64,000 nucleotides of DNA from Mycobacterium numidiamassiliense. Its GTDB lineage: Bacteria > Actinomycetota > Actinomycetes > Mycobacteriales > Mycobacteriaceae. The first letter of the stretch is position 1, and every line of letters starts with the position of its first letter. Positions 8,829 to 25,435 of this stretch are shown piece by piece. The stretch is taken from positions 62,001-126,000 of the forward strand of contig NZ_FUEZ01000003.1 in the NCBI RefSeq assembly GCF_900157365.1. Direction: 5' to 3'. A model generated the notes under the pieces. The model did no database searches. It saw nothing but the letters and a program-made list of their open reading frames with translations, and was not told where the DNA came from. Made by a program: the position numbers and the translations under genes.

Positions 8829-11800
8829 ATGACGTCAGGCATCCAGAGCGAGGCCGACCTTCGGCACTGGCTGGTCGACTATCTGGTGACGAACATCGGC
8901 CGCACGCCGGACGAGGTTGACCCAGACCTGTCGCTGGCCGATCTCGGCGTGAGCTCCCGCGAGTCCGTCGTGTTGTCCGGCGAGTTATCGCAGTTGCTGG
9001 GCAGGCCGGTATCCCCGATCGAGTTCTGGGAACACCCGACCATCAACGCGCTGGCCGCTTACCTGACCGCGCCCGCTCCCGACCAGGACGCGGCCGCCGC
9101 GCTCAATCGCCCGGCACATAGCTCGCTCGACGAGCCCATCGCCGTCATCGGGATGGGATGTCGCTTCCCCGGTGGAATCTCGAGTCCGGACGCGTTGTGG
9201 CAGTTCCTGGTTGATCGCGGTTGCTCGATCGGCGAGGTGCCGGCCGAACGGTGGCTGCCGTTCGAAAACGGCTCGCCAGAGGCCGCGGCGGCATTGGCAC
9301 GCACCACGCGCTGGGGCTCGTATCTGTCTGACATCGACGCCTTCGATGCGGAGTTTTTCGAGATCGCCGCAAGCGAGGCAGCCAAGATGGACCCGCAGCA
9401 GCGTCTGCTGCTGGAAGTCGCCTGGGAAGCCCTGGAGCACGCCGGAATTCCGCCGAACTCGCTGCGTCGGTCGCAGACCGGAGTCTTCGCCGGGTCATGC
9501 GGGACCGAATACGGCTTCCTTGGGGCCGGCGACATCGCCCAGGTGGACGCCTGGAACAACACGGGCGGCGCGATGAGCATCATCGCCAATCGCCTCTCGT
9601 ATTTCCTTGACCTGCGCGGCCCGTCGGTGGCGGTGGATACCGCCTGTTCGTCGTCGTTGGTGGCCATTCACCTGGCCTGCCAAAGCCTTCGCACCCAGGA
9701 CTCGCACCTGGCCATCGCGGCCGGGGTGAACGTGTTGTTGTCCCCGGCGGTATTTCGCGGTTTCGACCAAGCCGGCGCGTTGTCGCCGACCGGTAGGTGC
9801 CGCGCGTTCGATGCGGCGGCCGACGGCTTTGTGCGCGGTGAGGGCGCCGGGGTGGTGGTACTCAAACGGTTGACGGACGCGCAGCGCGACGGCGACCGGG
9901 TGCTCGCGGTGATCTGCGGCTCGGCAATCAATCAGGACGGCCGCTCCAACGGACTGATGGCCCCCAACCCGGCGGCGCAAATGGCGGTGCTACGCGCCGC
10001 CTACGCCAACGCCGGGATGCAGCCGAACGAGGTCGACTACGTCGAAACCCACGGCACCGGAACGCTGCTGGGCGATCCGATCGAAGCCCGCGCCCTTGGC
10101 ACGGTGCTGGGTCGCGGACGTTCCGAGGATTCCCCGCTGCTGATCGGCGCACTCAAGACGAACATCGGCCACACCGAGGCGGCAGCCGGGATCGCGGGCT
10201 TCATCAAGGCGGTGCTGGCGTTGCAGCGCGGCCAGATTCCGCCGAATCAGCGCTTCGAAAGCCCGAACCCACACATTCCTTTTGACGACTTGCGAATGAA
10301 GGTCGTTGACACACACATTGACTGGCCGCAGACGCGGCATCCGCGCCGGGCCGGAGTTTCCTCGTTCGGATTCGGCGGCACCAACGCGCATGTGGTGCTC
10401 GAGCAGGGTCAGGAAGTGATCCCGCCGCCGCGAGTCACCCCCGATCCGGATGTGTCGACCTTGGTGGTGGCGGGCAGGACACCGCGACGGGTGGCCGCGA
10501 CGGCGTCGGCGCTCGCCGAATGGATGGAAGGCGCCGGGGCCGAGGTGGCCCTGCCCGACGTGGCGCACACGCTCAACCATCACCGTGCCCGGCAATCGAA
10601 GTTCGGCACGGTGGTCGCCCGTGAGCGCGCCCAGGCGGTGGCCGGATTACGCGCCCTGGCCGCCGGCCAGCACGCCCCCGGCGTAGTGGGCCCGCAGGAG
10701 AGCGACGAGGCAGGGTCGGGCACGGTATTCGTCTACTCGGGCCGCGGTTCACAGTGGGCCGGTATGGGTCGCCAATTGCTGGCCGACGAACCGGCGTTCG
10801 CCGAGGCGGTCGCCGACCTGGAGCCGGTGTTCGTCGAGCAGGCAGGATTCTCGCTGCACGATGTGCTGGCCAACGGCAAGGAACTAGTCGGCATCGAGCA
10901 GATCCAGCTCGGCCTGATCGGGATGCAGCTGACGCTGACCGCGCTGTGGCGCTCCTACGGCGTGCAGCCCGACGTGGTGATCGGACACTCGATGGGCGAG
11001 GTGGCCGCCGCGGTGGTGGCCGGGGCACTCACGCCCGCCGAGGGATTGCGGGTGACCGCTACCCGCTCGCGGTTGATGGCACCGCTGTCCGGACAGGGCG
11101 GGATGGCGCTGCTGGGGCTGGATGTGGCCGCGACCGAGACGCTGATCGCCGAGTACCCGCAGGTGACGCTGGGCATCTACAACTCGCCGCGGCAAACCGT
11201 GATCTCCGGACCCACGGAGCAAATCGACCAGCTGATCGCCAGGGCGCGTAGCCACAACCGGTTCGCCAGCCGGGTCAATATCGAAGTGGCCCCGCACAAT
11301 CCAGCGATGGACGCGCTGCAGCCGGCGATGCGGGCGGAGTTGGCCGATCTGGTTCCGCACACGCCGACCATTCCGATCATCTCCACCACCTACGCCGATC
11401 CAAACCGCCATCCGGTGTTCGACGCCGGACACTGGGCCACCAACATGCGCAACCCGGTGCACTTCCAGCAGGCCATCGCCGCCGCCGGAACCGACCACCA
11501 CACGTTCATCGAGATCAGCGCGCACCCGCTGCTGACCCAGGCCATCGGCGAGACCCTGCACAGCGCCCAGCACGGCAGCAGGTACACGAACGTCGGCACC
11601 CTGCAGCGCAATACCGACGACACCATCTCCTTCCGCACCAGCCTGAACACGGTGCACACCGCCAACCCGCCGCAGACGCCGCATCCTCCCGAGCCGCATA
11701 TCCAGATCCCCACCACTCCGTGGCATCACACCCGGCACTGGATAGGCAACGGGGCGATCGGGTGGCACGCGCCAGAATCCTTGCAGCACAATGGTTCTGC

Positions 11801-13571
11801 GTCGGGCACCGCCCCGGCAGGCCCGCTCGCCGACTGGTCATATCAGCTGTCGTGGCCGGCCGCGCCCCTGGACACGAAGCCGGAAGCAGCGACCGCGAGC
11901 CGCTGGCTGGTGATCGGCGATCCCGACATCGCGACCCAGCTGTCCGCGGAAACCGTGGACGCGGATGCCGACCCGGTGGAATTGGCCGAATCGGTCGGCG
12001 ATGCCGAGCACGTGTTGTTCGCGCCTGCCAATGATTCGTTCGACGTCGCGTCGTCCTATCGGCTGTTCGACCAGGTGCGCCGGCTCGCCGCGGTGCTCGC
12101 CGCCGGGAACTCGTCGGCGAAGTTGGTGCTGATCACCCGAAACGCCCAGCCCGTCTTCGACGGCGATCGCGCCAACCCCGCCCACGGGCTGCTGTGGGGT
12201 CTGGGTCGCACACTTGCCCTCGAACACCCCGAAATCTGGGGCGGCATTCTCGATTTCGATGCTTCAGTGCCGGCCCAGGTGGTGACCAGGCAGCTACTCC
12301 AGGAAGTCGGTAGCGCCACGGGCGAGGACCAGGTCGTCTACCGGCGCGGCACCCGCCACGTGGCCCGGCTGCGGCCGCGAAACCTGCCGTCGGAATCGCC
12401 GGTCACGCTGGACGCCAACACCAGCCAGCTGGTCATCGGGGCGACCGGAAACATCGGACCGCACCTGATCAGCCAGCTCGCTCGCATGGGCGCCAAGACC
12501 GTCGTCGCGGTGTCGCGGAATCCAGGCTCACGCCTGCACGAACTGACGCAAAGCCTTGCCGCAGTGGGGACCAACCTCGTCACGGTGGCCGCCGACGCCA
12601 CCGACGAAGCCGCGATGGGGGCGCTGTTCGACCGGTTCGGCAGCGACCTGCCACCGCTGCAGGGAATCTACTTGGCCGCCTTTGCCGGCCAGCCGGTCTC
12701 GCTCAGCGAGATGACCGACGAGGACGTCCGGGCGATGTTCGCGCCCAAGCTCGACGCCGCCGAGCTGCTGCACCGGCTGTCATTGACGACACCGGCGGCG
12801 TCGTTGCAACACTTCGTCTTGTTCTCGTCGATCTCCGGTCTGATCGGCTCACGCTGGCTGGCCCACTACACCGCCACCAGTGGGTATCTGGACGCGCTGG
12901 CGTATGCGCGCCGGGTGATGGGGTTGCCCGCCACCACCATCAACTGGGGATTGTGGAAGTCGCTGGCCGACACCGACGAGTCCAGTCAGGTCAGTGTGGG
13001 GTCGGGGCTGCTGCCGATGGAAGACGAGGTTGCGATCGGCGCGCTGCCGTATGTGATGAGCCCCGCCGCCGGTGTGCATTCCGTTGTGGTGCAAGCGGAT
13101 TGGTCGCTGCTTGCGGATGCCTACCGGGCCCGCGGGTCGCTGCACATCGTCGACGACCTGCTGCCGGCACCGGGCGAGACGACCATGCCGGAAAGCGAAT
13201 TCCGCATCGCGTTGCGCGCGTGCCAGCCCGAGCGCCGCCACACCATGTTGTTCGACCAGGTCGCCAAGCTGGCCGCGAAGGCCATGGGCCTGCGCCCGGG
13301 CGAGTCACTCGATCCCTCGACCGGGTTCTTCCAACTCGGGATGGACTCGCTGATGAGCGCGATGCTGCGGCGGGCGCTGTCTGACGACCTGGGCGAGGCG
13401 CTGCCCGTATCGGTGATTTTCGACTACCCCACCGTGTACAGCCTGAGCGACCATCTGGCCAGCGTGCTGCCCGAGCTCGAAGCAACCGACGAACCGACCG
13501 CCGACGCCTATGACGAGCTGGACGAGGACGAGTTGCTGGCAGAACTTTCCGAAAGGCTACGAGGCTCTTAA
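8829..13571 (+). CDS. ppsA: PpsA/PpsB-type polyketide synthase, single fused module (ACP-KS-AT-KR-ACP)
   Basis: This 1580-residue type I PKS module starts the phthiocerol-type chain. An N-terminal loading ACP is visible (LGVSSRES, phosphopantetheine Ser43). It is followed by a KS (active Cys273 in TACSSS), an AT (Ser721 in GHSMGE, with EVAPHN at the specificity loop), a KR (NADPH loop GATGNIG near residue 1204, FSSISG) and a second ACP (Ser1507 in GMDSL). The front half reads like M. tuberculosis PpsA. From about residue 975 (after PWHHTRHWIG) the text has no DH-like remnant and looks like PpsB as I remember it. M. tuberculosis has separate PpsA (1876) and PpsB (1538) proteins, so one extension step seems lost. 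The FAAL that would load Ser43 is not upstream but possibly at 41637-43379. The stop overlaps the ppsC start by 1 bp (TAATG). Confidence 0.88.
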   Translation: MTSGIQSEADLRHWLVDYLVTNIGRTPDEVDPDLSLADLGVSSRESVVLSGELSQLLGRPVSPIEFWEHPTINALAAYLTAPAPDQDAAAALNRPAHSSLDEPIAVIGMGCRFPGGISSPDALWQFLVDRGCSIGEVPAERWLPFENGSPEAAAALARTTRWGSYLSDIDAFDAEFFEIAASEAAKMDPQQRLLLEVAWEALEHAGIPPNSLRRSQTGVFAGSCGTEYGFLGAGDIAQVDAWNNTGGAMSIIANRLSYFLDLRGPSVAVDTACSSSLVAIHLACQSLRTQDSHLAIAAGVNVLLSPAVFRGFDQAGALSPTGRCRAFDAAADGFVRGEGAGVVVLKRLTDAQRDGDRVLAVICGSAINQDGRSNGLMAPNPAAQMAVLRAAYANAGMQPNEVDYVETHGTGTLLGDPIEARALGTVLGRGRSEDSPLLIGALKTNIGHTEAAAGIAGFIKAVLALQRGQIPPNQRFESPNPHIPFDDLRMKVVDTHIDWPQTRHPRRAGVSSFGFGGTNAHVVLEQGQEVIPPPRVTPDPDVSTLVVAGRTPRRVAATASALAEWMEGAGAEVALPDVAHTLNHHRARQSKFGTVVARERAQAVAGLRALAAGQHAPGVVGPQESDEAGSGTVFVYSGRGSQWAGMGRQLLADEPAFAEAVADLEPVFVEQAGFSLHDVLANGKELVGIEQIQLGLIGMQLTLTALWRSYGVQPDVVIGHSMGEVAAAVVAGALTPAEGLRVTATRSRLMAPLSGQGGMALLGLDVAATETLIAEYPQVTLGIYNSPRQTVISGPTEQIDQLIARARSHNRFASRVNIEVAPHNPAMDALQPAMRAELADLVPHTPTIPIISTTYADPNRHPVFDAGHWATNMRNPVHFQQAIAAAGTDHHTFIEISAHPLLTQAIGETLHSAQHGSRYTNVGTLQRNTDDTISFRTSLNTVHTANPPQTPHPPEPHIQIPTTPWHHTRHWIGNGAIGWHAPESLQHNGSASGTAPAGPLADWSYQLSWPAAPLDTKPEAATASRWLVIGDPDIATQLSAETVDADADPVELAESVGDAEHVLFAPANDSFDVASSYRLFDQVRRLAAVLAAGNSSAKLVLITRNAQPVFDGDRANPAHGLLWGLGRTLALEHPEIWGGILDFDASVPAQVVTRQLLQEVGSATGEDQVVYRRGTRHVARLRPRNLPSESPVTLDANTSQLVIGATGNIGPHLISQLARMGAKTVVAVSRNPGSRLHELTQSLAAVGTNLVTVAADATDEAAMGALFDRFGSDLPPLQGIYLAAFAGQPVSLSEMTDEDVRAMFAPKLDAAELLHRLSLTTPAASLQHFVLFSSISGLIGSRWLAHYTATSGYLDALAYARRVMGLPATTINWGLWKSLADTDESSQVSVGSGLLPMEDEVAIGALPYVMSPAAGVHSVVVQADWSLLADAYRARGSLHIVDDLLPAPGETTMPESEFRIALRACQPERRHTMLFDQVAKLAAKAMGLRPGESLDPSTGFFQLGMDSLMSAMLRRALSDDLGEALPVSVIFDYPTVYSLSDHLASVLPELEATDEPTADAYDELDEDELLAELSERLRGS

Positions 13572-16500
13572 TGACAGCAGCCACACCGGATCGCCGGGCG
13601 ATCATCACCGAGGCGCTGCACAAAATCGACGATCTCACCGCGCGGCTGGAGATCGCCGAGAAGGCCAGCACCGAACCGATCGCGGTGGTCGGCATGGGGT
13701 GCCGGCTGCCCGGCGGAGTCCAGAGCCCCGAGCAGTTCTGGGAGTTGTTGCGCGAGGGGCGAAGTGGGATCGTGCGGGTTCCCCCCGAACGGTGGGATGC
13801 CGACGCCCTGTTCACCGAGGATCACACCGTTGCAGGAACGATCTGCAATCGTGAAGGAGGCTTTCTTTCGGGCTGGAAACCGCAGGAGTTCGATGCGGAG
13901 TTCTTCGCCATCCCCCCGCGCGAGGCGGCCGCGATGGACCCGCAACAGCGCCTGTTCCTCGAAGTTGCCTGGGAAGCCTTGGAAGACGCGGGAATTCCGC
14001 CACAGGCCATCCACGGCACCCAGACGTCGGTGTTCGTCGGGGTCACCGCCTATGACTACATGCTGACGCTGTCCGCCGGGGCGCGACCCGAAGAGCTGGA
14101 CGCCTATGTGCTGACCGGAAACTCGGCGAACTTCGCCGCGGGGCGCACGGCGTATCTGCTCGGCGCCCGGGGCCCGGCGGTGGTGCTGGACACGGCGTGC
14201 TCGTCGTCGCTGGTCGCCATCCACCTGGCCTGCCAGAGCCTGCGCTGGCGCGAAAGCGACACCGCGCTCGTCGGTGGGACCAACCTGCTGCTGAGCCCGG
14301 GGGCCAGCATCGCGTGCTCGCGGTGGGGAATGCTGTCGCCGGAGGGGCAGTGCAAGTCCTTCGACGCGGGCGCCGACGGCTACGTGCGCAGTGAAGGCGC
14401 CGGCGTGGTGGTGCTCAAGCGGTTGTCCGACGCCCAACGAGACGGCAACCGCATCCTCGCCGTGGTGCGCGGGTCGGCGGTCAACCAGGACGGCGCGAGC
14501 AGCGGGGTGACGGTGCCCAACGGCCCGGCGCAGCAGGCGCTGCTTCGCCAGGCGCTGTCGACGGCCAAGTTGACGCCGGCTGACATCGACTACATCGAGG
14601 CACACGGAACGGGCACACCGCTGGGCGATCCCATCGAACTCGACTCGCTGAGCAAGGTTTTCGGCGACCGGGAGGGTCGGGCACCGCTGGTGCTCGGAGC
14701 GGTCAAGACCAACCTGGGTCACCTCGAGGCGGCGGCCGGAATCGCCGGTTTCATGAAGACCGTGCTGGCCGTCGAACATGGCCGCATTCCGCGCAACCTC
14801 AATTTCACCGAGCTCACTCCCCATGCCAGCGAAGGCGTTTCGCGGCTGGCCATCGCGACCGAGGACATGGACTGGCCGGCCACCGAGCAGCCACGCCGGG
14901 CCGGGGTATCGTCGTTCGGCGTCAGCGGGACCAACGCGCATGTGGTGATCGAGCAGGCGCCGCAAGCCGCGCCCGCACCGCAACGGGATCCCGCTCCGGC
15001 GGTGACGACCCTGGTGGTCACGGGTAAGACGGCGCAGCGGGTGGCGGCGACGGCCTCGGTACTGGCCGACTGGATGGAGGGCCCCGGCGCCGCGGTGCCG
15101 CTGGCCGATGTGGCGCACACGCTCAACCATCACCGGGCCCAGCAGCCTCAGTTCGCCACGGTGGCCGCCGTCGACCGCGACCAGGCGGTGGCGGGATTGC
15201 GCGGTCTGGCCGCCGGGGATCCAACGCCGGGTGTGGTGGGCTGCCCCGAGAGCGCGGTAGGACCGGGGACGGTGTTCGTCTACTCGGGCCGGGGATCTCA
15301 GTGGCCCGGAATGGGACGTCAGCTGCTGGCCGACGAGCCCGCATTCGCCGCGGCGATCGCCGAACTCGAGCCGGTATTCGTTGCGGAGGCTGGGTTTTCG
15401 CTGCACGACGTGATCGCCGGCGGCAAGGAATTGGTCGGCATCGAGCAGATCCAGCTGGGCCTCATCGGCATGCAGCTGGCGCTGACCGCACTCTGGCGCG
15501 CCTACGGGTTGACCCCCGATCTGGTGATAGGCCACTCGATGGGAGAGGTGGCGGCCGCGGTGGTGGCCGGCGCCCTGACACCCGCCGAGGGCCTGCGGGT
15601 GACCGCGACGCGGTCACGGCTGATGGCCCCGTTGTCGGGGCAGGGCACCATGGCGATGCTCGAGCTCGACGCCGCGGCCACCGAGGCGCTGATCGCGGAT
15701 TACCCGCAGGTCACCCTGGCGATCTACGCCTCACCACGCCAGACCGTCGTCGCCGGACCCACGCCGACGATCGACGAGGTTGTCGAGAAGGTGCGTGCCC
15801 AGGGCTACTTCGCCGGCCGCGTCAATATCGAAGTGGCCCCGCACAATCCGGCCATGGACCCGCTGCAGCCCCTGATGCGCGCGGAACTGGCCGATCTCAC
15901 CCCGCGACCGCCGACCATCCCGATCATCTCCACCACCTACGCGGACCTCGACGCCCACCCGGTCTTCGACGCGGAACACTGGGCCACCAACATGCGCAAC
16001 CCGGTGCGTTTCCAACAGGCGATCGCTCATGCCTTCAGCGGCCTGGGCCGCCCCACCTTCGTCGAGATCAGTGCGCACCCGCTATTGACCCACGCCATCA
16101 GCGAAACCCTCACGGCGAGCGACAGTCCCGGCTTCGTCAGCGTCGGAACCCTGCAGCGCGATGCACACGACACCCTGACCTTCCACACCAACCGCAACGC
16201 CACCCACACCGCCCGTCCACCCGAGACTCCGCACATCTGCGGACCCCACCCGGTGCTGCCGACGACCCCGTGGCAGCACACCGACCACTGGATCTCCGCC
16301 AGCAGCACGACACACCACGCGCCAAACACCCACCCGCTGCTCGGCTTTGGTGTCACCGACCCCACCAACGGCACCCGGGTCTGGGAAAGCGAGCTCAGCC
16401 CCGATCTGCTGTGGCTGGGCGATCACGTGATCGACGACCTCTGCGTACTACCCGGGGCTGCCTACGCCGATGTCGCGCTGGCGGCGGCCACGGAGGCGTT

Positions 16501-19500
16501 CGCGGAAGCAGAGGGCGCAGCGCACCGGCCGTGGATGATCCGCGAGCTCAGCCTGCACCAGGTTCTGCAGGTAACCGACGGCACGGTTCTGGTCACCACG
16601 CTCACCGGCAACGAACAGAACTGCCAGATCGAAATGCGCACCCACAGCGCCTCGTCGGGCTGGATCAAGCACGCCACCGCCACGGTGGCCCGCGAGGCGG
16701 GCGACCGGTTGGCACCACCCGTGGTCGATCTTCCCGATGAAGGCTCGGCGGATGTCGACCCCGACGACCTGTATCAGCGGCTGCGTGCCGCCGGACAACA
16801 ACACGGACCGGCGTTCCGAGGCATCACTGCGCTGGCCGTCGGACAATCCGGTGCGGCCCGTGCCGAGGTGCGGCTTCCCTCGTCCGCCAAGGCGGGTTCC
16901 CGCAGCTTTGTACTGCATCCGGTGATGATGGATATCGCGGTGCAGGCGCTCGGTGCCACCCGGGCCGCGACCGACCTGGCCGGCGGCCAGAGCGCGCGCC
17001 AAACCCTGGTGCTGCCAATACGTTTCGCGGGCATCCACGTCTACGGCAATGTGTCCGACGGTGTTCGTTCGATAGCGAGCCTCGCCGCCACCGACCGGCC
17101 GGATCGCCTGCGAGGCCACGTCGTGCTGACCGACCGGGACGGCCGACCGTTGCTCGTCATCGACGAAGTCGAGATGGCGGTGCTCGGATCAGTAAGTAGC
17201 GCAAGCGAACTCAACAGCAATGTGTACGCGGCCGAGTGGGAGCCCGCAGCGCTGGACAAACCGGCCGCAAACCTCGGCGGCTTGTTGCTCATCGGCGACG
17301 CGGGTACTGACGATGCGCTGCTCCCGGGGCTGCAATCGTCGCTGAACGACGGCGTCGCCGACATCGATGTGGTGTCGCCGACCGACACGGCGAAACTGCG
17401 CGAGGCGATCACCCGCAAGCCATGGGACGGCATCGTGGTGCTCTGCCCGCCGCAGGCCGTCGATGCCGCACTGCCCGAGGCAACGCAGCTGGACCTGGCA
17501 ATGGCGCGCACCCTGCTGATCGCGGATATCACCAAGACGGTGACACGCATGGGCGCCCGCAACAGCCCGCGGTTGTGGATCGTCACCCGCGGCGCGCAAC
17601 AGGTCGACGCCGGTGATCGAGTCACGTTGGCGCAGACGGAACTTCGCGGCATCGCGCGGGTATTGGTCTTCGAACATCCGGAACTGAAGACCACCGTCGT
17701 CGATGTCGACGCGGACGGCACCGAATCCCTTGCCGCCCTGACCCAGGAGTTGCTTGCGGGCTCCGACGCCGACGAGGTCGCCCTGCGCGGCGGCCAGCGC
17801 TACCTGGGCAGGCTGGTGCCCGCGCCCACCACGCCGACCGGCGAGCTCGCCGGAGAAGCCCGAAACACCGTCGTCGATCTGGACGCCGGCGGTGCGGTGC
17901 GGCTGCAGATCGACGAACCCGGACGCCTGGACGCGCTGAGATTGCATGCGGTCAAGCGGATCCCACCGAGGGCCCACGAGGTCGAGGTTCGCGTCGGCGC
18001 GGCGGGCCTCAACTTCAGCGACGTGCTCAAGGCGATGGGCATCTATCCCACGCTGGATGGTGCGCCGCCGGTGATCGGCGGCGAGTGTGCGGGCGTCGTG
18101 ACCGCCGTCGGCGCCGGCGTCGACTCGGTCCGGGTCGGACAGCGCGTCATCGCCATCGGCCCGGGGGCGTTCGGCTCGCATCTGACGACGCTGGCCGACC
18201 TCGTCACCCCGATCCCCGACTCGTTGCCGGATCCCGAAGCGGCCGCCTTCGGCATCGCCTACCTGACCGCGTGGCACTCGCTGTGCGAGGTCGGGCGGCT
18301 GGCCCACGGCGAACGGGTACTCATCCATTCCGCGACCGGCGGTGTCGGGATGGCGGCGCTCGCGATCGCCAGGATGATCGGCGCCCGGATTTACACCACG
18401 GCCGGCTCGGAAGCCAAGCGCGACATGCTCGCCGGGCTGGGTGTCGAATACGTCGGCAACTCGAGGACCGTGGACTTCGCCGACGAGATTCTCGACATCA
18501 CCGACGGCTACGGCGTCGACGTCATCCTCAATTCGCTTCCCGACGAAGCGATTCAGCGAGGCGTGCAGATCCTCGCTCCCGGCGGGCGGTTCATCGAGCT
18601 GGGCAAGAAGGACGTCTACGCCAATGCCAGCCTGGGATTGGCCGCGCTGACGAAAAGCGCGTCCTTCTCCGTCGTGGACCTCGACCTGAATCTCAAGCTG
18701 CACCCGGCAAAGTACAGCGAGATGCTCGGCCGCATCCTGGGCCACGTCGCCGACGGCACACTGCAGGTACTGCCCGTCACCACGTTCACCCTCGCCGACG
18801 CGGCCGACGCCTTCGCGCTGATGGCGTCCGGCCGGCACACCGGCAAGATCGCCGTCTCAATACCCGCCCACGGCAGCGTCGACGCGATAGCGGCAACGCC
18901 GCCGCAGCCACTGGTGAGCCGCGACGGCGGTTACATCATCGTCGGCGGCATGGGCGGCCTCGGCTTCGTCGTCGCGCAGTGGCTGGCGGCCAACGGCGCG
19001 GGATTGGTTGTGCTGAACGGTCGTTCGGCCCCCAGCGCCGAAGTCCAGGCGGCGATCGCGGACATGGTCGCCGCGGGCACCCGCATCGAGGTGGTCAGCG
19101 GCGACATCGCCGAACCCGGCACGGCCGACCGGCTTGTGCAAGCGGTCGCAGACGCCGGCTTCCGGGTGGCCGGGGTGCTGCACAGCGCCATGGTCCTCGA
19201 CGACGAAATCGTGCTGAACATCTCCGATTCCGCGACACGACGGGTGTTCACCCCCAAGGTCACCGGCAGCTGGCGGCTGCACCAGGCCACCGCCGGATTG
19301 GATGTCGATTGGTGGCTGACGTTCTCGTCGGCGTCCTCGCTGCTGGGCACGCCCGGCCAGGGCACCTACGCGGCGGCGAACTCCTGGGTCGACGGACTGG
19401 TCGCCTACCGCCGCTCGCAGGGACTGCCCGCCGTCGGAATCAACTGGGGCCCATGGGCCGGGGTGGGCCGCGCCCAGTTCTTCGCCGATCTCGGCGTCTC

Positions 19501-20079
19501 GCTCATCACCGTCGAGGAGGGGCTCGCGGCGATGCAGCGGCTGCTGTCGGCCGACCGGGCCCGTACCGGCGTGATACACCTCGACGCCCGGCAGTGGTTC
19601 CAGTCCTTCCCCGCCGCGGGTGGTTCGTCGTTGTTCGCGAAGTTGCATGACTCGTCGAAGCTCGAGCGGCGCGGCGGCGGCGCGATCCGGGCGGAACTGG
19701 ATGCCAGCGAACCCGCCGAGCGCCCGGGCCGCCTGGCCGCCGCGATCGCCGACGAAATCCGGGCGGTGCTGCGGTCAACCGAGCCCATCGACCACGATCG
19801 GCCCATGGAGTCACTTGGTCTGGACTCCCTGATGGGCCTCGAATTGCGGAACAGGCTGGAGGCGAGCCTGGGCACCACGTTGCCGGCTGCCCTGGTCTGG
19901 GCCTACCCGACGATCCACGATCTTGCCGGCGCCATGTGCGAGCGTCTTGGCTACACAACGTTTTCCGAGGCCGCAGAGGCGCCGGACGCGGAGAGCGAGC
20001 TCTCCGACGAGGAAATGGAATTGTTGTCCGACCTCGTTGCGGCGAGCGAGCTAGAGACGGCAACTGGGGGCAGTGAGTA

Positions 20080-20080
<1 letters not shown>
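13571..20080 (+). CDS. ppsC: PpsC polyketide synthase (KS-AT-DH-ER-KR-ACP)
   Basis: This 2169-residue fully reducing module matches M. tuberculosis PpsC (2188) in length and domain order. A short docking helix ([17 protein letters not shown]) leads into the KS (Cys210) and the AT (Ser656, GHSMGE; loop EVAPHN, so malonyl-like). It continues with a PKS-type DH ([15 protein letters not shown] near residue 955), a zinc-free ER ([12 protein letters not shown] near 1590), a KR (GGMGGLG near 1795) and an ACP (Ser2086, GLDSLMG). It extends the chain by one saturated two-carbon unit. It overlaps both neighbours by 1 bp (TAATG), so the pps genes form one tightly coupled operon. Its AT is strikingly like that of the preceding PpsA/B protein. 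Confidence 0.95.
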
Positions 20081-25431
<5,351 letters not shown>

Positions 25432-25435
25432 TACC

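Noticed and set aside
8506..8832. Possible small gene in front of the first pps gene
   Set aside because: No ribosome-binding site, no recognisable domain, and it overlaps the pps start; treated as chance.
8829..13571. The short ppsA-like gene as a frameshift or assembly artefact
   Set aside because: The frame is open over 1580 codons, all domains keep their catalytic motifs, and the 1-bp TAATG junction to ppsC is intact; a collapsed repeat at the AT homology cannot be fully excluded without reads.
13568..15535. 655-codon open frame on the minus strand opposite ppsC
   Set aside because: It is antisense to the KS-AT part of ppsC, has no recognisable domain and arises from the GC-rich third positions of the real gene.
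17189..18838. 549-codon open frame on the minus strand opposite the DH-ER-KR part of ppsC
   Set aside because: No motif, low-complexity Arg/Gly/Asp composition, and fully covered by clear PKS domains on the other strand.
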